A stretch of DNA of 64,000 nt from CAVQJU01 sp963712905 (GTDB lineage: Bacteria > Acidobacteriota > Vicinamibacteria > Vicinamibacterales > CAVVIG01), in the NCBI GenBank assembly GCA_963712905.1, contig CAVQJU010000011.1, forward strand, positions 124,001-188,000, written 5' to 3'. The notes under the pieces are model-generated. The model searched no databases, had not been told where the DNA came from, and saw only the letters and a list, made by a program, of their open reading frames with translations. Positions within the stretch are counted from its first letter, which is position 1, and the number at the start of each line of letters is the position of its first letter. A program made the position numbers and the translations under genes. Below, in pieces: positions 17,744 through 26,275 of this stretch.

Positions 17744-18364
17744 CTATGGGGGCACTCGGGCGCTCAGGGCGGCGAGCTTCGTCCCGACAATTCGCATCTG
17801 AAACGCGTTCGCCGGATGAGCGTAGAACACATCGAGATCGCGATCGCGGAAGCCGAGCTGGCGCAGGACGTCGTGCGCGATTCGCGCGGCCTTCCCGAAA
17901 CGCCGCTCGTACTCCTCGACCATTTCCGTCTCGTAGCGGGCGAACGCCGCCTGGTCCTGCTCCCATGTCGCGGGCCGCGGGGGCGGCGGCGCGTGGCGGG
18001 TCCGCTCGGCGACAAACGCCAGGATGGACGCGGACAACTGCGCGGTGCTCGATCTGAACTCGGCGTTCTGGGCCGAGACGATGTAGTCGAACTGGCGTTC
18101 GTGGACCCAGTTGTCGGCGGCGTACCAGCCTCCGGCGATGGCCATGAGCATCACGAAGGCGGCCAGCCGCGTCTGGCGGTTGAACGAGGCGTACGACGCC
18201 GCGATCCAGGAGAGCAGCTTCAGCGTGAGCAGGACGGCCGCCGCGCCGAACGACCAGATCGCGACCTCGATCGCGGGCGGCGCGAAGCGCGCTCCGGCTT
18301 CGCCGAACGCGATCAGGGCCGCGACCGGTGGTCCGATGAAGGGCCAGCCGAGCGCGTGTCGCAT
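17744..18364 (-). CDS. Small membrane protein of unknown function
   Basis: 206 residues. Two to three hydrophobic segments in the first half (WPFIGPPVAALIAFG, AAAVLLTLKLLSWIAAS and LAAFVMLMAIAGGWYAA) are followed by a soluble charged domain rich in Arg, Glu and aromatic residues (TWEQDQAAFARYETEMVEEY). No domain is recognised. It sits 20 bases upstream of the metallophosphoesterase gene on the same strand and could be co-transcribed. Confidence 0.6.
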   Translation of the reverse strand: MRHALGWPFIGPPVAALIAFGEAGARFAPPAIEVAIWSFGAAAVLLTLKLLSWIAASYASFNRQTRLAAFVMLMAIAGGWYAADNWVHERQFDYIVSAQNAEFRSSTAQLSASILAFVAERTRHAPPPPRPATWEQDQAAFARYETEMVEEYERRFGKAARIAHDVLRQLGFRDRDLDVFYAHPANAFQMRIVGTKLAALSARVPP

Positions 18365-18430
18365 ACTCGAAATTATCGTCGTTTCCGCCCGCTCATGCTT
18401 TCTTGATACCGGCGCGATAGGATTTCGTTC

Positions 18431-18925
18431 GTGGCGGGACAGCAGGCAGCGTCGGCGATACGAGTGCGGCTGGCGCCGGCGCTCTGTGTCGCGATCGCCA
18501 TCCTCGCGCTGCCTGGGAGCGCGTCAGCCACGCTCGGCCGCGACGCGTCGTCGGTTGACGCGGATCGGGTGCGCATGCAGGGTGCTCTGCTCCGCATCGC
18601 GCGCGACGATGCGTACACGGTGCACGAAATGCAATCGGCCTCTGGCACAGCGGTGCGCGAATACGTGTCGTCGACCGGAACCGTGTTTGCCATTACGTGG
18701 CAGGGACCGTGGCTTCCCGACCTGCGGCAGCTGCTGGGCCCGTATTTCGACGACTATCAGCGGGCGCTTCAATCTGCGCCTGGCAAGCGGAGGGCGCGCG
18801 GGCCGCTGACGATCTCGCTGCCAGATCTCACGGTGCAGATCACCGGCCATCCGCGCGCATTTTCCGGCCGGGCATTCGTGCCGCGCCTCGTGCCGCTTCG
18901 GGTTCAGGCGGAGGCGATTCGATAG
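18431..18925 (+). CDS. DUF2844 family exported protein
   Basis: 164 residues from GTG 18431. A signal peptide (LAPALCVAIAILALPGSASA) is followed by the DUF2844 pattern: ATLGRDASSVDADRVRM, YTVHEMQSASGTAVREYV, GTVFAITWQGPWLPDLRQLL and PYFDDYQ. DUF2844 proteins have no known function but are almost always encoded next to a DUF3443 protein, as here (27 bases downstream). They are presumed to act together outside the cytoplasm. Confidence 0.85.
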   Translation: MAGQQAASAIRVRLAPALCVAIAILALPGSASATLGRDASSVDADRVRMQGALLRIARDDAYTVHEMQSASGTAVREYVSSTGTVFAITWQGPWLPDLRQLLGPYFDDYQRALQSAPGKRRARGPLTISLPDLTVQITGHPRAFSGRAFVPRLVPLRVQAEAIR

Positions 18926-18952
18926 GCGCGCCCGGGTTGCGCAGGGGAAACG

Positions 18953-20140
18953 GTGCATCGCACGCTGCTGCTGTCGGCTCTGCTCATCGCCCAGGAGCTC
19001 ACCCCGCAGTGCGGCGGAACGCCCTCGTCTTCCGCGCCCGCGGCGCCGGCTGACAACGTCCAGTCCATCGTCGTGAACGCCGGGCCAACCGGCGACTATT
19101 TCAACGGTGCGTTCACCAGCGTGACGATTTGCGCCCCGGGCCAGTCGGCGGGCTGCCAGACGCTCGACGGCGTGCTCGTGGATACCGGGTCGATTGGGCT
19201 GCGTGTCCTCTCGAGCGCGTTGACGATCACGCTTCCCCAGCAGGTGGGTTCGAGCGGCGCGCCCACCGTCGAGTGCGCCCAGTTCCTGGACGGGTTTACC
19301 TGGGGGCCCGTTCAGACGGCGGACGTGAAGCTCGCCGGCGAGCAGGCAAGCGCTGTGCCCATCCAGGTGATTGACGAGCGTGTGTTCCCGAACATCCCCG
19401 CGGCCTGTTCGAGTTCGGGGGTTGCCGAAGACACGCTCGACAAACTCGGCGCCAACGCGATCCTCGGCATCGGCCTGTTCAGGCAGGACTGCGGAACGGC
19501 CTGCGCGTTCGTCGGGGCGTCGAACCCCGGGCTGTACTACGCGTGCCCGGCGACGGGCTGCCAGCCGGCTGCGGTGTCGCTCGTCAACCAGCTCCAGAAT
19601 CCGGTGGCGTTGTTCTCCAGGGACAACAATGGCGTGGTGATTCAGCTTCCGGCGGTGGCGGCCGGCGGCGCCTTTTCGGTGACGGGCTCGCTCGTCTACG
19701 GCATCGGCACGCAGTCCAACAACGCGCTCGGGTCGGCGAAGGTGCTCGCGGTGGACGCCCTCGGCAACATCACGACGATCTTTGGCGGCCAGTCGTATCC
19801 ATCCAGTTTTATCGACTCGGGGTCGAACGGCGTGTATTTTCTCGACGCCGCGTCCAGCAACCTGCCGTTGTGTCCGGACAGCGCGGACTTCTACTGTCCT
19901 GCCACGCTGCAGTCTTTTTCCGCCACGAACCGTGGCGCGAACGGCGTCACCATCCCCGCGTTGTTCAACGTGGGGAACGCCGACGCGCTCGATACGCGCT
20001 TCTCCGCGTTCAACGAAATCGCGGGGCCGAACCCCGGCGGCTTCGACTTCGGGCTCGGGTTCTTCTTTGGGCGGGGCGTGTTCACGGCCATCGAGGGCCA
20101 GGGTACGCCGGCGGGCCCGGGGCCGTACTTTGCGTATTGA
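18953..20140 (+). CDS. DUF3443 family exported protein with aspartic-protease-like motifs
   Basis: 395 residues from GTG 18953, with AGGGGAAA as ribosome site. The N-terminus has a short signal-like hydrophobic stretch, then a Ser/Ala/Pro linker. The core shows LVDTGSIGLRVLSSAL in the N-terminal half and FIDSGSNGVYFL in the C-terminal half. This duplicated D-[TS]-G-S arrangement is what pepsin-like or retropepsin-like folds have. Several conserved Cys (CGTACAF, CPATGC) suggest disulfides. DUF3443 has no assigned activity; a bilobal aspartic peptidase relative is my inference. Paired with DUF2844. Confidence 0.85.
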   Translation: MHRTLLLSALLIAQELTPQCGGTPSSSAPAAPADNVQSIVVNAGPTGDYFNGAFTSVTICAPGQSAGCQTLDGVLVDTGSIGLRVLSSALTITLPQQVGSSGAPTVECAQFLDGFTWGPVQTADVKLAGEQASAVPIQVIDERVFPNIPAACSSSGVAEDTLDKLGANAILGIGLFRQDCGTACAFVGASNPGLYYACPATGCQPAAVSLVNQLQNPVALFSRDNNGVVIQLPAVAAGGAFSVTGSLVYGIGTQSNNALGSAKVLAVDALGNITTIFGGQSYPSSFIDSGSNGVYFLDAASSNLPLCPDSADFYCPATLQSFSATNRGANGVTIPALFNVGNADALDTRFSAFNEIAGPNPGGFDFGLGFFFGRGVFTAIEGQGTPAGPGPYFAY

Positions 20141-20158
20141 CGTTGCGAGGAGAGAGCT

Positions 20159-21949
20159 CTAGGCCGGCGCCAGGCGCGGGACCGCTGGTGACGCCGCAGC
20201 TTCGAGGCCGCGCCGCTCGCCAATCTGCTGGCGCCACATCGCGTAGTACAGCCCCTTCTGTTCGACCAGTTCGTCGTGCCGGCCCGTCTCCACGATGCGG
20301 CCGCGCTCGAGGACGTGAATCCGATCCGCGTGCAGAATCGTCGACAGCCGGTGGGCGATGAGCACGGTCATGGCGTCGCGGCCGCTGGCCACCGCCCGAA
20401 TCGTGTCGACGATCCCCTCCTCGGTCAGCGAGTCGAGCGACGAGGTGGCTTCGTCGAACACGAGGAGGTGGGGATGGCGGAGCAGCGCCCGGGCGATTGA
20501 CAGCCGCTGCTTCTCACCACCCGACACCTTCACGCCGCCTTCGCCGATGATCGTGTCGAGGCCGCGCTCCGCCCTCGCCAGCAGGTTGTCGCACGCCGCC
20601 TTCTTGAGCACGCTGAGGCACTCTGCATCCGAGGCGGCCGGGTTCACGAAGAGCAGGTTTTCCCGAATCGTCCCTGAGAAGAGCTGCGTGTCCTGCGTGA
20701 CGAAGCCGATCTGCCCGCGCAGATCGTCGAGGTCGGTGTCGGTTCCCGGCGTTCCGTCGTAGAGGATGCGGCCCGTCTGCGGGCCGTAGAGCCCGACCAG
20801 CAGCTTGACGAGCGTTGTCTTTCCGGCGCCCGACGGTCCCACGAACGCGATGGTTTCGCCGCGCGTGAGCCTGAACGAGATGTCGCTGACAGCAGGGGAG
20901 GACGCCGACTGGTGCTGGAACGTCACGTGCTCGAACGCCAGCGTCCGGAGATCGCGCACCGGCACGGGATTGAGGGGCCGGGGCTCTTCCGGGATCCGCA
21001 GGATGTCTTCGTAGACATTCAGGGACGCCTCGGTTTCCCGGTAGATGTTGATGATGTTCCCGAGCTCCTGCAGCGGCCCGAAGATGAAGAACGAGTAGAT
21101 GAACAGGGAGAAGAACTGGCCGACCGTGATGGCGCGCGTGTAGATGAGGTAGAGCATCAGGAACATGATGCTCGTGCGCAGCAGGTTGACGGCCGTTCCC
21201 TGGATGAAGCTGAGGCTCCTGAGGTAGCGGACCTTTTTCAACTCGAGGCGAAGGATTTTCGCGGTGGTGCCATTCAGGCGCTCGATCTCCTGCTGCTGGA
21301 GGCCGAGGCTCTTCACCAGCTCGATGTTGCGGAGCGATTCGGTCGTCGAGCCGGCAAGGGCCGTCGTTTCCGCGACGATCACCTTCTGAATCTGCTTGAT
21401 GCGCCGGCTGAGCACGGAGCTGAGCAGCCCGAGGATCGGCACGGTGAGGAAATACACCGGAGCGATCAGCCAGTGCACGCTGAACGCGTACACCATCACG
21501 AAGATGATGCCGACGAGCGACGTGAACAGGACGTTGATGGCCGTGGAAATCAGTTTCTCGACGTCGGAGCGGACCTTCTGGAGCCGGCCGAGCGTTTCGC
21601 CGCTGCGCTGATCCTCGAACACGGAGTAGGGGAGCTTCAGCGAGTGCTGGATGCCGTCGGAGTACAGCTGCGCGCCGATACGCTGCGTGATGACGTTGAT
21701 GTAGTAGTCCTGGAAGTTCTTCGCGACGCGCGACACGAACGCCACGCCGACGGCCGCGCCGAGCAGCAGGCTGACGCCGCTGAAGAACTGGGCGGTCGTG
21801 TATTCCTGGAAGCGGGTGGCGTACTCGTCGATCACGTGGCGGAGGATCAGCGGGTCGAGCAGCGAGAACACCTGGTTGATGGCGGCCAGGACGAGGGCAA
21901 GGGCCACGAGGCGCGAATAGCTGCGCAGGTATCCGTAGAGCACCTTCAT
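20159..21949 (-). CDS. MsbA-like ABC exporter (fused TM and ATPase domains)
   Basis: 596 residues from ATG 21949 (MKVLYGYLRSYSRLV). Six TM helices occupy about residues 1-320, then the ATPase domain: Walker A GPSGAGKTT, Q-loop FVTQDTQLFSG, signature VSGGEKQRLSIARALL, Walker B LLVFDEATSSLD and H-loop IAHRLST. This is the homodimeric exporter architecture of MsbA/LmrA, moving lipids, lipid-linked sugars or drugs out of the cytoplasm. The substrate cannot be assigned. An upstream in-frame start at 22006 would add 19 residues that are not TM-like. Confidence 0.92.
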   Translation of the reverse strand: MKVLYGYLRSYSRLVALALVLAAINQVFSLLDPLILRHVIDEYATRFQEYTTAQFFSGVSLLLGAAVGVAFVSRVAKNFQDYYINVITQRIGAQLYSDGIQHSLKLPYSVFEDQRSGETLGRLQKVRSDVEKLISTAINVLFTSLVGIIFVMVYAFSVHWLIAPVYFLTVPILGLLSSVLSRRIKQIQKVIVAETTALAGSTTESLRNIELVKSLGLQQQEIERLNGTTAKILRLELKKVRYLRSLSFIQGTAVNLLRTSIMFLMLYLIYTRAITVGQFFSLFIYSFFIFGPLQELGNIINIYRETEASLNVYEDILRIPEEPRPLNPVPVRDLRTLAFEHVTFQHQSASSPAVSDISFRLTRGETIAFVGPSGAGKTTLVKLLVGLYGPQTGRILYDGTPGTDTDLDDLRGQIGFVTQDTQLFSGTIRENLLFVNPAASDAECLSVLKKAACDNLLARAERGLDTIIGEGGVKVSGGEKQRLSIARALLRHPHLLVFDEATSSLDSLTEEGIVDTIRAVASGRDAMTVLIAHRLSTILHADRIHVLERGRIVETGRHDELVEQKGLYYAMWRQQIGERRGLEAAASPAVPRLAPA

Positions 21950-22034
21950 GCAGCTGATTGTACGTGAGGGGAAAAGCGAAACCGGCATGACCTCGTGAGA
22001 GGCCATGCCGGTGGAGAAGAGGCGGTCGAGCTGG

Positions 22035-22535
22035 TTACTGAATCGGGGTCGCGGCGGCCGGAATCGGGTCGGCCGGAGGAGCCGCGGCGCTCGCGTAGAA
22101 GATCGTGCCCTGTTCCGTCGTCGCGAACGACCGCGTGCCCGTCGAACCGAACGAGAGCGGACGCGCCGTCGCGTAGTAGTTGGTCGTGGTCGCCGTGCAG
22201 CCCGCCGGAGGCGCCGGAATCGCCGCGCCCAGGGTCGACTGAACCATCGTCACGGTGAAGCCGCTCTTGGCGACCGACGCCGTGGCCGTGAGGTCGGGCG
22301 AGAGGAAGTTGCCGGCGATGCGCAGCTCGGTCAGGCTCGGCGAGTAGCCGTTGCACTGCTGCGAGTAGTTCTGCTGCGAGGTGTTGACGGCGCGCATCGA
22401 CCCGATGGCCGAGGCCTCGTTGCCCGACATACGGGCGCGGAGCAAGCCAGGCACCGCGATCGCCGCGATGATGCCGATGATCGCAACCACGATCAGCAGC
22501 TCGATCAGTGTGAAGCCCTTCTGGTTCGTTTTCAT
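22035..22535 (-). CDS. pilA: Type IV pilin or pseudopilin (PilA-like)
   Basis: 166 residues with a textbook class III prepilin leader: MKTNQKG, then FTLIELLIVVAIIGIIAAIAVP. Cleavage after Gly7 by prepilin peptidase leaves Phe1 and the essential Glu5 in the mature protein. The globular part has a Cys pair separated by about 60-80 residues (QQCNGYSP and AGCTATT), matching a D-region disulfide. The length is typical of major pilins and larger than minor pseudopilins. A GGAGAAGAGAG ribosome site and a sigma-54-like promoter lie upstream. No other pilus genes are in the window. Confidence 0.88.
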   Translation of the reverse strand: MKTNQKGFTLIELLIVVAIIGIIAAIAVPGLLRARMSGNEASAIGSMRAVNTSQQNYSQQCNGYSPSLTELRIAGNFLSPDLTATASVAKSGFTVTMVQSTLGAAIPAPPAGCTATTTNYYATARPLSFGSTGTRSFATTEQGTIFYASAAAPPADPIPAAATPIQ

Positions 22536-22610
22536 TACTCTCTTCTCCTTAAAACAAATCTTTCAGTTTGACGGCCGCTCCCGTCGTGGGGCGGCCGTGC
22601 CCGACTCTTG

Positions 22611-22626
22611 AGCAACCGCAATGCCA
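22611..22626 (-). promoter_or_regulatory. Predicted sigma-54 promoter of the pilin gene
   Basis: On the minus strand the sequence reads TGGCAT-N5-TTGCT, one mismatch from the consensus TGGCAC-N5-TTGCW. The invariant GG and GC are ten bases apart, as required. It ends about 75 bases before the pilin ATG. Pilin genes are classically sigma-54 dependent, which supports the call. Confidence 0.6.
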
Positions 22627-22700
22627 AGTGCATATGGCTAAAATAAGGGCAATCTAATCAGCTATTTACGTAGATTGAGTTCGGCCGGGGCCACTCAGAG

Positions 22701-22719
22701 TGTGACAGTATTTGTCACA
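22701..22719. promoter_or_regulatory. Perfect inverted repeat, candidate operator
   Basis: TGTGACA at 22701-22707 and TGTCACA at 22713-22719 form 7-bp perfect arms around a 5-base spacer. It lies 40 bases before the RNB exoribonuclease start and about 75 bases upstream of the pilin promoter, between divergent genes. The arms resemble CRP/FNR half-sites but the spacing is not that of CRP. Confidence 0.45.
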
Positions 22720-22758
22720 AAGGCCTGACCCGTAATGTCATATAGAGTCGTGTGAGCC

Positions 22759-24237
22759 ATGCAGGACGCCTCTCAACACGTCGACCTTCAGGCCGCTGCC
22801 GCCAACGCCATGCGCGCCCACGGCTTCGAGCCCGAATTCTCGCCGCAGGTCCTGAGCGAGGTCGCAGCGCTCGAGGCGCACCCGCCGCCGATCGGCCCCG
22901 GGGATGGCATTCGCGACCTGCGCCGGCTGCCCTGGTCGTCAATCGACAACGACACGTCGCGCGACCTCGATCAGCTCGAGGTCGCGGAACGCCTGCCGGA
23001 CGGCGCGACACGGATCCAGGTGGCGATCGCCGACGTGGACGCGTTCGTCCGCCAGCGGTCGGCGATTGACGATCACGCGGCGCGCACCACCACGACCGTC
23101 TATACAGGCGTCAGGAACTTTCCGATGCTGCCCGAGGCGCTCTCGACGCGCGCGACGTCGCTCCTCGAATCGCAGGACAACCTGGGCGTCGTGATCGAAT
23201 TCGTCGTCGCGTCCGACGGCGCCGTGCGGTCGAGCGACGTCTATCGGGCGGTCGTGCGCAACACGGGTCAGCTGACGTACGACGGGGTGGCCGCGTGGTT
23301 CGACGGGGGCCACGCGCCGCACAAGGTGGCGGCGTCGTCAGCGCTGCAGTCCCAGCTCCGCCTGCAGGACGAGGCGGCCCAGTTACTGAGGCAGGCACGA
23401 TACCGCCACGGCGCCCTGAACATCGAGACGATCGAAACGCGGCCGGTGGTCCTGCACGGTCAGGTCGTGGACATCGTCCGCCAGGGCAAGAACCGCGCGA
23501 CAGAACTCATCGAAGACTTCATGATCGCGGCCAACGAAATCGTGGCCCGGATGCTCGAGACGCGGCGCGTGTCGTCGATCCGCCGCGTGGTGAGGACGCC
23601 CGAACGCTGGGATCGCATCGTCGCGCTCGCGCGCGGCGTCGGGCGCACGCTGCCGGCCGCGCCGGATTCCGGAGCCCTCAACGACTTCCTCATCGAGCGC
23701 AAGGCCGCCGATCCGGATCGGTTTGCGGATCTGTCGCTGGCCGTCATCAAGTTGATGGGGCCCGGGGAATACGTCCTCGAACGCCCGGGCGATCCCAACC
23801 ACGGGCACTTCGGGCTGGCGGTGGAGGATTACACGCATTCCACGGCGCCCAACCGCCGCTTCGCGGATCTTGTCACCCAGCGGCTGGTCAAGGCGGCGCT
23901 TGCCGGCCAGTCTTCGCCGTACACCGACGACGAACTGACGCGCATCGCGGAAAACTGCACGCTGAAGGAAAACGCCTCGCGAAAAGTCGAGCGCGAGATG
24001 TCCAAGCGGATTGCGGCCGTGGCGATGTCGGGCAGAATCGGCGAGCTGTTCGACGCTGTCGTGACGGGCGTCACGCCGCGCGGCACTTTCGTCCGCATCC
24101 TGACGCCTCGCGTTGAAGGGCTGCTGGCGAGGGGCCAGCAGGGCGCCGACGTCGGCGACAAACTGCGCGTGGCCCTCATAAGTACTGATGTCCAGAACGG
24201 TTACATTGATTTCGCGCGTGCCGGGGATCGGATGTAG
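22759..24237 (+). CDS. RNB-domain 3'-5' exoribonuclease (RNase II/R family)
   Basis: 492 residues. The RNB catalytic core begins near SIDNDTSRDLDQLEV, with the Asp cluster that binds Mg2+, and continues through IQVAIADVDAFV to the conserved HSTAPNRRFADLVTQR. The C-terminal 80 residues (MSGRIGELFDAVVTGVTPRG onward) look like an S1-type RNA-binding domain. It is shorter than E. coli RNase II or R because the N-terminal cold-shock domains are missing. It should degrade single-stranded RNA processively in the cytoplasm; a specific role is not evident. Confidence 0.9.
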   Translation: MQDASQHVDLQAAAANAMRAHGFEPEFSPQVLSEVAALEAHPPPIGPGDGIRDLRRLPWSSIDNDTSRDLDQLEVAERLPDGATRIQVAIADVDAFVRQRSAIDDHAARTTTTVYTGVRNFPMLPEALSTRATSLLESQDNLGVVIEFVVASDGAVRSSDVYRAVVRNTGQLTYDGVAAWFDGGHAPHKVAASSALQSQLRLQDEAAQLLRQARYRHGALNIETIETRPVVLHGQVVDIVRQGKNRATELIEDFMIAANEIVARMLETRRVSSIRRVVRTPERWDRIVALARGVGRTLPAAPDSGALNDFLIERKAADPDRFADLSLAVIKLMGPGEYVLERPGDPNHGHFGLAVEDYTHSTAPNRRFADLVTQRLVKAALAGQSSPYTDDELTRIAENCTLKENASRKVEREMSKRIAAVAMSGRIGELFDAVVTGVTPRGTFVRILTPRVEGLLARGQQGADVGDKLRVALISTDVQNGYIDFARAGDRM

Positions 24238-24251
24238 ACTGCGGGCGCCAC

Positions 24252-25172
24252 ATGGAGCTGCGTCACTTGCGGGCGTTTGCCGCCATCGCCGAGCTGCACA
24301 GCTTTTCGAAAGCGGCCCGGCTGCTTCACGTTGCTCAGCCCCCGTTGAGCCGCCAGATCAGCCAGCTCGAGCGGGAACTCGGCGTAAAGCTGTTCGTGCG
24401 CGCCGCCAGCGGCGTCGTCCTCACCCGTGAAGGCGCCGTGCTTCTCGAGCAGGCGCGCACCGTGCTCGCCGACACGGCGGGTTTCCTCGACCTCGCCAGC
24501 CGCGCCAAAGCCGGCCTCGCCAACCCGCTGCGTGTCGCGATGGCGCCCGGGATGTGCGAAGCCGTCAACCGCATCCGCCTGGACATCGTCGAGCGATCGC
24601 CGGATGTGATGATCGAAGGCGTGGACATGGCCTCGTTCGCCCAGCACGACGCGCTCCGCCGCCGGATTATGGACGTGGGCCTGCTGCGCCACGTGGCAGA
24701 GGACGCAGACATCCAGTCGGAGCCGCTGTTTGCCGAACGCTTCGTGGTGCTGGTCAGTGAACGCAACCCGCTGGCGCGGCACAAGTCTCTGCACCTGAAG
24801 CAGCTCGGGAACGAGCGCCTGCTGCTGCAGGACCGCGACTGGGCCTCGCTCGCGCAGGAAAAAATTCTGTCGCTCTGTTCGGCGGCCGGCGTCACGCCCC
24901 GCATCGTGGCGCTCGAAGGGATTCCGGGCAACCAGGCAGCGATGCTGTCGGTGGTGTCCGGCGAAGCCATCTGCCTGGCGCTGCGCGGCGCGAACAGCCG
25001 CAGCTATCAGCCGGTCAAGGGTGTCGCCGTCGTGCCGCTCAACGAACCCCATGCCGAGTTCGAAGTGCAGGTCGCCTGGCGGCGAGGGGAGACCTCGGCG
25101 CTCGTGTGCGAGTTCCTGAAGTCCGCGCGGGGATTGTTCCCGGCCGCCCAACTGGCCTCGACCGCATCCTGA
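24252..25172 (+). CDS. LysR-family transcriptional regulator
   Basis: 306 residues. The N-terminal HTH is standard: MELRHLRAFAAIAELHSFSKAA, then LLHVAQPPLSRQISQLE and LGVKLFVR. The C-terminal effector domain is a periplasmic-binding-protein fold of the CatR/BenM/CbbR size. It starts 14 bases after the exoribonuclease stop. It ends facing the aromatic hydroxylase cluster (25199-28353), whose genes run the other way. LysR regulators often control aromatic catabolism, so a link is plausible, though these regulators usually lie divergent from their targets. Confidence 0.88.
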   Translation: MELRHLRAFAAIAELHSFSKAARLLHVAQPPLSRQISQLERELGVKLFVRAASGVVLTREGAVLLEQARTVLADTAGFLDLASRAKAGLANPLRVAMAPGMCEAVNRIRLDIVERSPDVMIEGVDMASFAQHDALRRRIMDVGLLRHVAEDADIQSEPLFAERFVVLVSERNPLARHKSLHLKQLGNERLLLQDRDWASLAQEKILSLCSAAGVTPRIVALEGIPGNQAAMLSVVSGEAICLALRGANSRSYQPVKGVAVVPLNEPHAEFEVQVAWRRGETSALVCEFLKSARGLFPAAQLASTAS

Positions 25173-25174
25173 CG

Positions 25175-25198
25175 CGCAGGCAGGCCTGAAAGCCTGCG
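25175..25198. terminator. Hairpin between convergent LysR and membrane protein genes
   Basis: CGCAGGC at 25175-25181 pairs with GCCTGCG at 25192-25198 around an AGGCCT-containing loop. It exactly fills the gap between two convergent stops and belongs to the CCTGAAAGCC hairpin family seen at 2717-2761 and 51795-51823. Likely a bidirectional terminator without a U-tract. Confidence 0.5.
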
Positions 25199-26263
25199 TT
25201 ACTTCGTCGTCCCGCCAGTACCCTGCAGCGGCCAGAACTGAAAGAACTCCGCGTAGAAGATGAGCAGCGGAAACGTCACGCTGAGCAGCGCCGACGCCAG
25301 CCAGATCTCGAAGTCGTAGGCCGGCGGGCCCGGACGGACGACGCCGGTCACGAGCGGGGCCAGGCGGCCGTACAGCCAGGACAGCGAATCGCCGATCACG
25401 ATCACCGTAATCACGTTCGAGACGCCCTTGCCGGGCTGCGTGAGCTCTTTGAACAGCGAACCCTTCAGCATGTTCTGCACGACGATGGTGCCGAAGATGA
25501 AGGGAACCGGTACGTCGACCATGAACGCCACCGGATCCATGCCCTGCGCGACAACGCCCACGTAGAAAATGGCGCCGCCCAGCGCCAGCACGACGATCGT
25601 CCAGACGAGTCCCAGCACGGGCTGGCGCATGATCCCGGGAACCGTCGTGAGCGGCCACAAGTCGAAATTCACGAGCAGGAACATGGCCGACAGGCACGAG
25701 AGGTAGAAGACCAGCGCGCTCCAGGCGGGGAACAGGCCCTTCGGATCCTGCGCCGCGACGTACACGGGCGCGCCTTCCATGAAGGTGTAGTCGAAGAAGA
25801 CGCGGAACAGCACGTAGTTCACCACGTAGGCGGCGACGAGCAGCACGAAGCCGGCGGCAATCGGATTCTTCACGACGGCGGTGAACGGCCAGCCGCCCCA
25901 CATGATCGCCGACCAGAAGGTGATCACGACGGACACGATGCTGCACATGGCGAGCATCGGCGTCGGTGGGCTGACGCGCCCGCCGATGGTGAAGAAGCAC
26001 ACGACCGAGACGACGACGCCGACGGCGAGGGTGGTGAGGGTGAGCACGGCACCCTTCGCCGGCTGGGAGCTCGAGGCGACGAAGCCCGGACTGGCTCCCC
26101 AGGTGACGGCCACGACGATCTGCATCGGGATCACACAGAGGAGGAAGTAGGCGACCCACCCCGTGAAGACCGGCAACGAAAAGAGCGAGATGAAGCCGAG
26201 CGCGAGGGCCATCATCAGGCCCGTGGCGACGATGCCGAGGACGGGTTGCTTGAGGGTTGGCAC
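25199..26263 (-). CDS. Polytopic membrane protein next to the aromatic hydroxylase
   Basis: 354 residues from GTG 26263, strongly hydrophobic, with about nine to ten predicted TM helices (for example VLGIVATGLMMALALGFISL and GWVAYFLLCVIPMQIVVAV). Conserved-looking loops include PPTPMLAMCSI and GPPAYDFEIWLASALL. No transporter family is recognised. It follows the flavin reductase gene by 12 bases and is the third gene of the hydroxylase operon, so it may import the aromatic substrate or export the product. The operon is seen; the transport role is inference. Confidence 0.65.
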   Translation of the reverse strand: MPTLKQPVLGIVATGLMMALALGFISLFSLPVFTGWVAYFLLCVIPMQIVVAVTWGASPGFVASSSQPAKGAVLTLTTLAVGVVVSVVCFFTIGGRVSPPTPMLAMCSIVSVVITFWSAIMWGGWPFTAVVKNPIAAGFVLLVAAYVVNYVLFRVFFDYTFMEGAPVYVAAQDPKGLFPAWSALVFYLSCLSAMFLLVNFDLWPLTTVPGIMRQPVLGLVWTIVVLALGGAIFYVGVVAQGMDPVAFMVDVPVPFIFGTIVVQNMLKGSLFKELTQPGKGVSNVITVIVIGDSLSWLYGRLAPLVTGVVRPGPPAYDFEIWLASALLSVTFPLLIFYAEFFQFWPLQGTGGTTK

Positions 26264-26275
26264 GTCGGATCCTTC

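Noticed and set aside
22701..22719. A classical CRP site
   Set aside because: CRP sites need TGTGA-N6-TCACA; here TGTGA and TCACA are nine bases apart.
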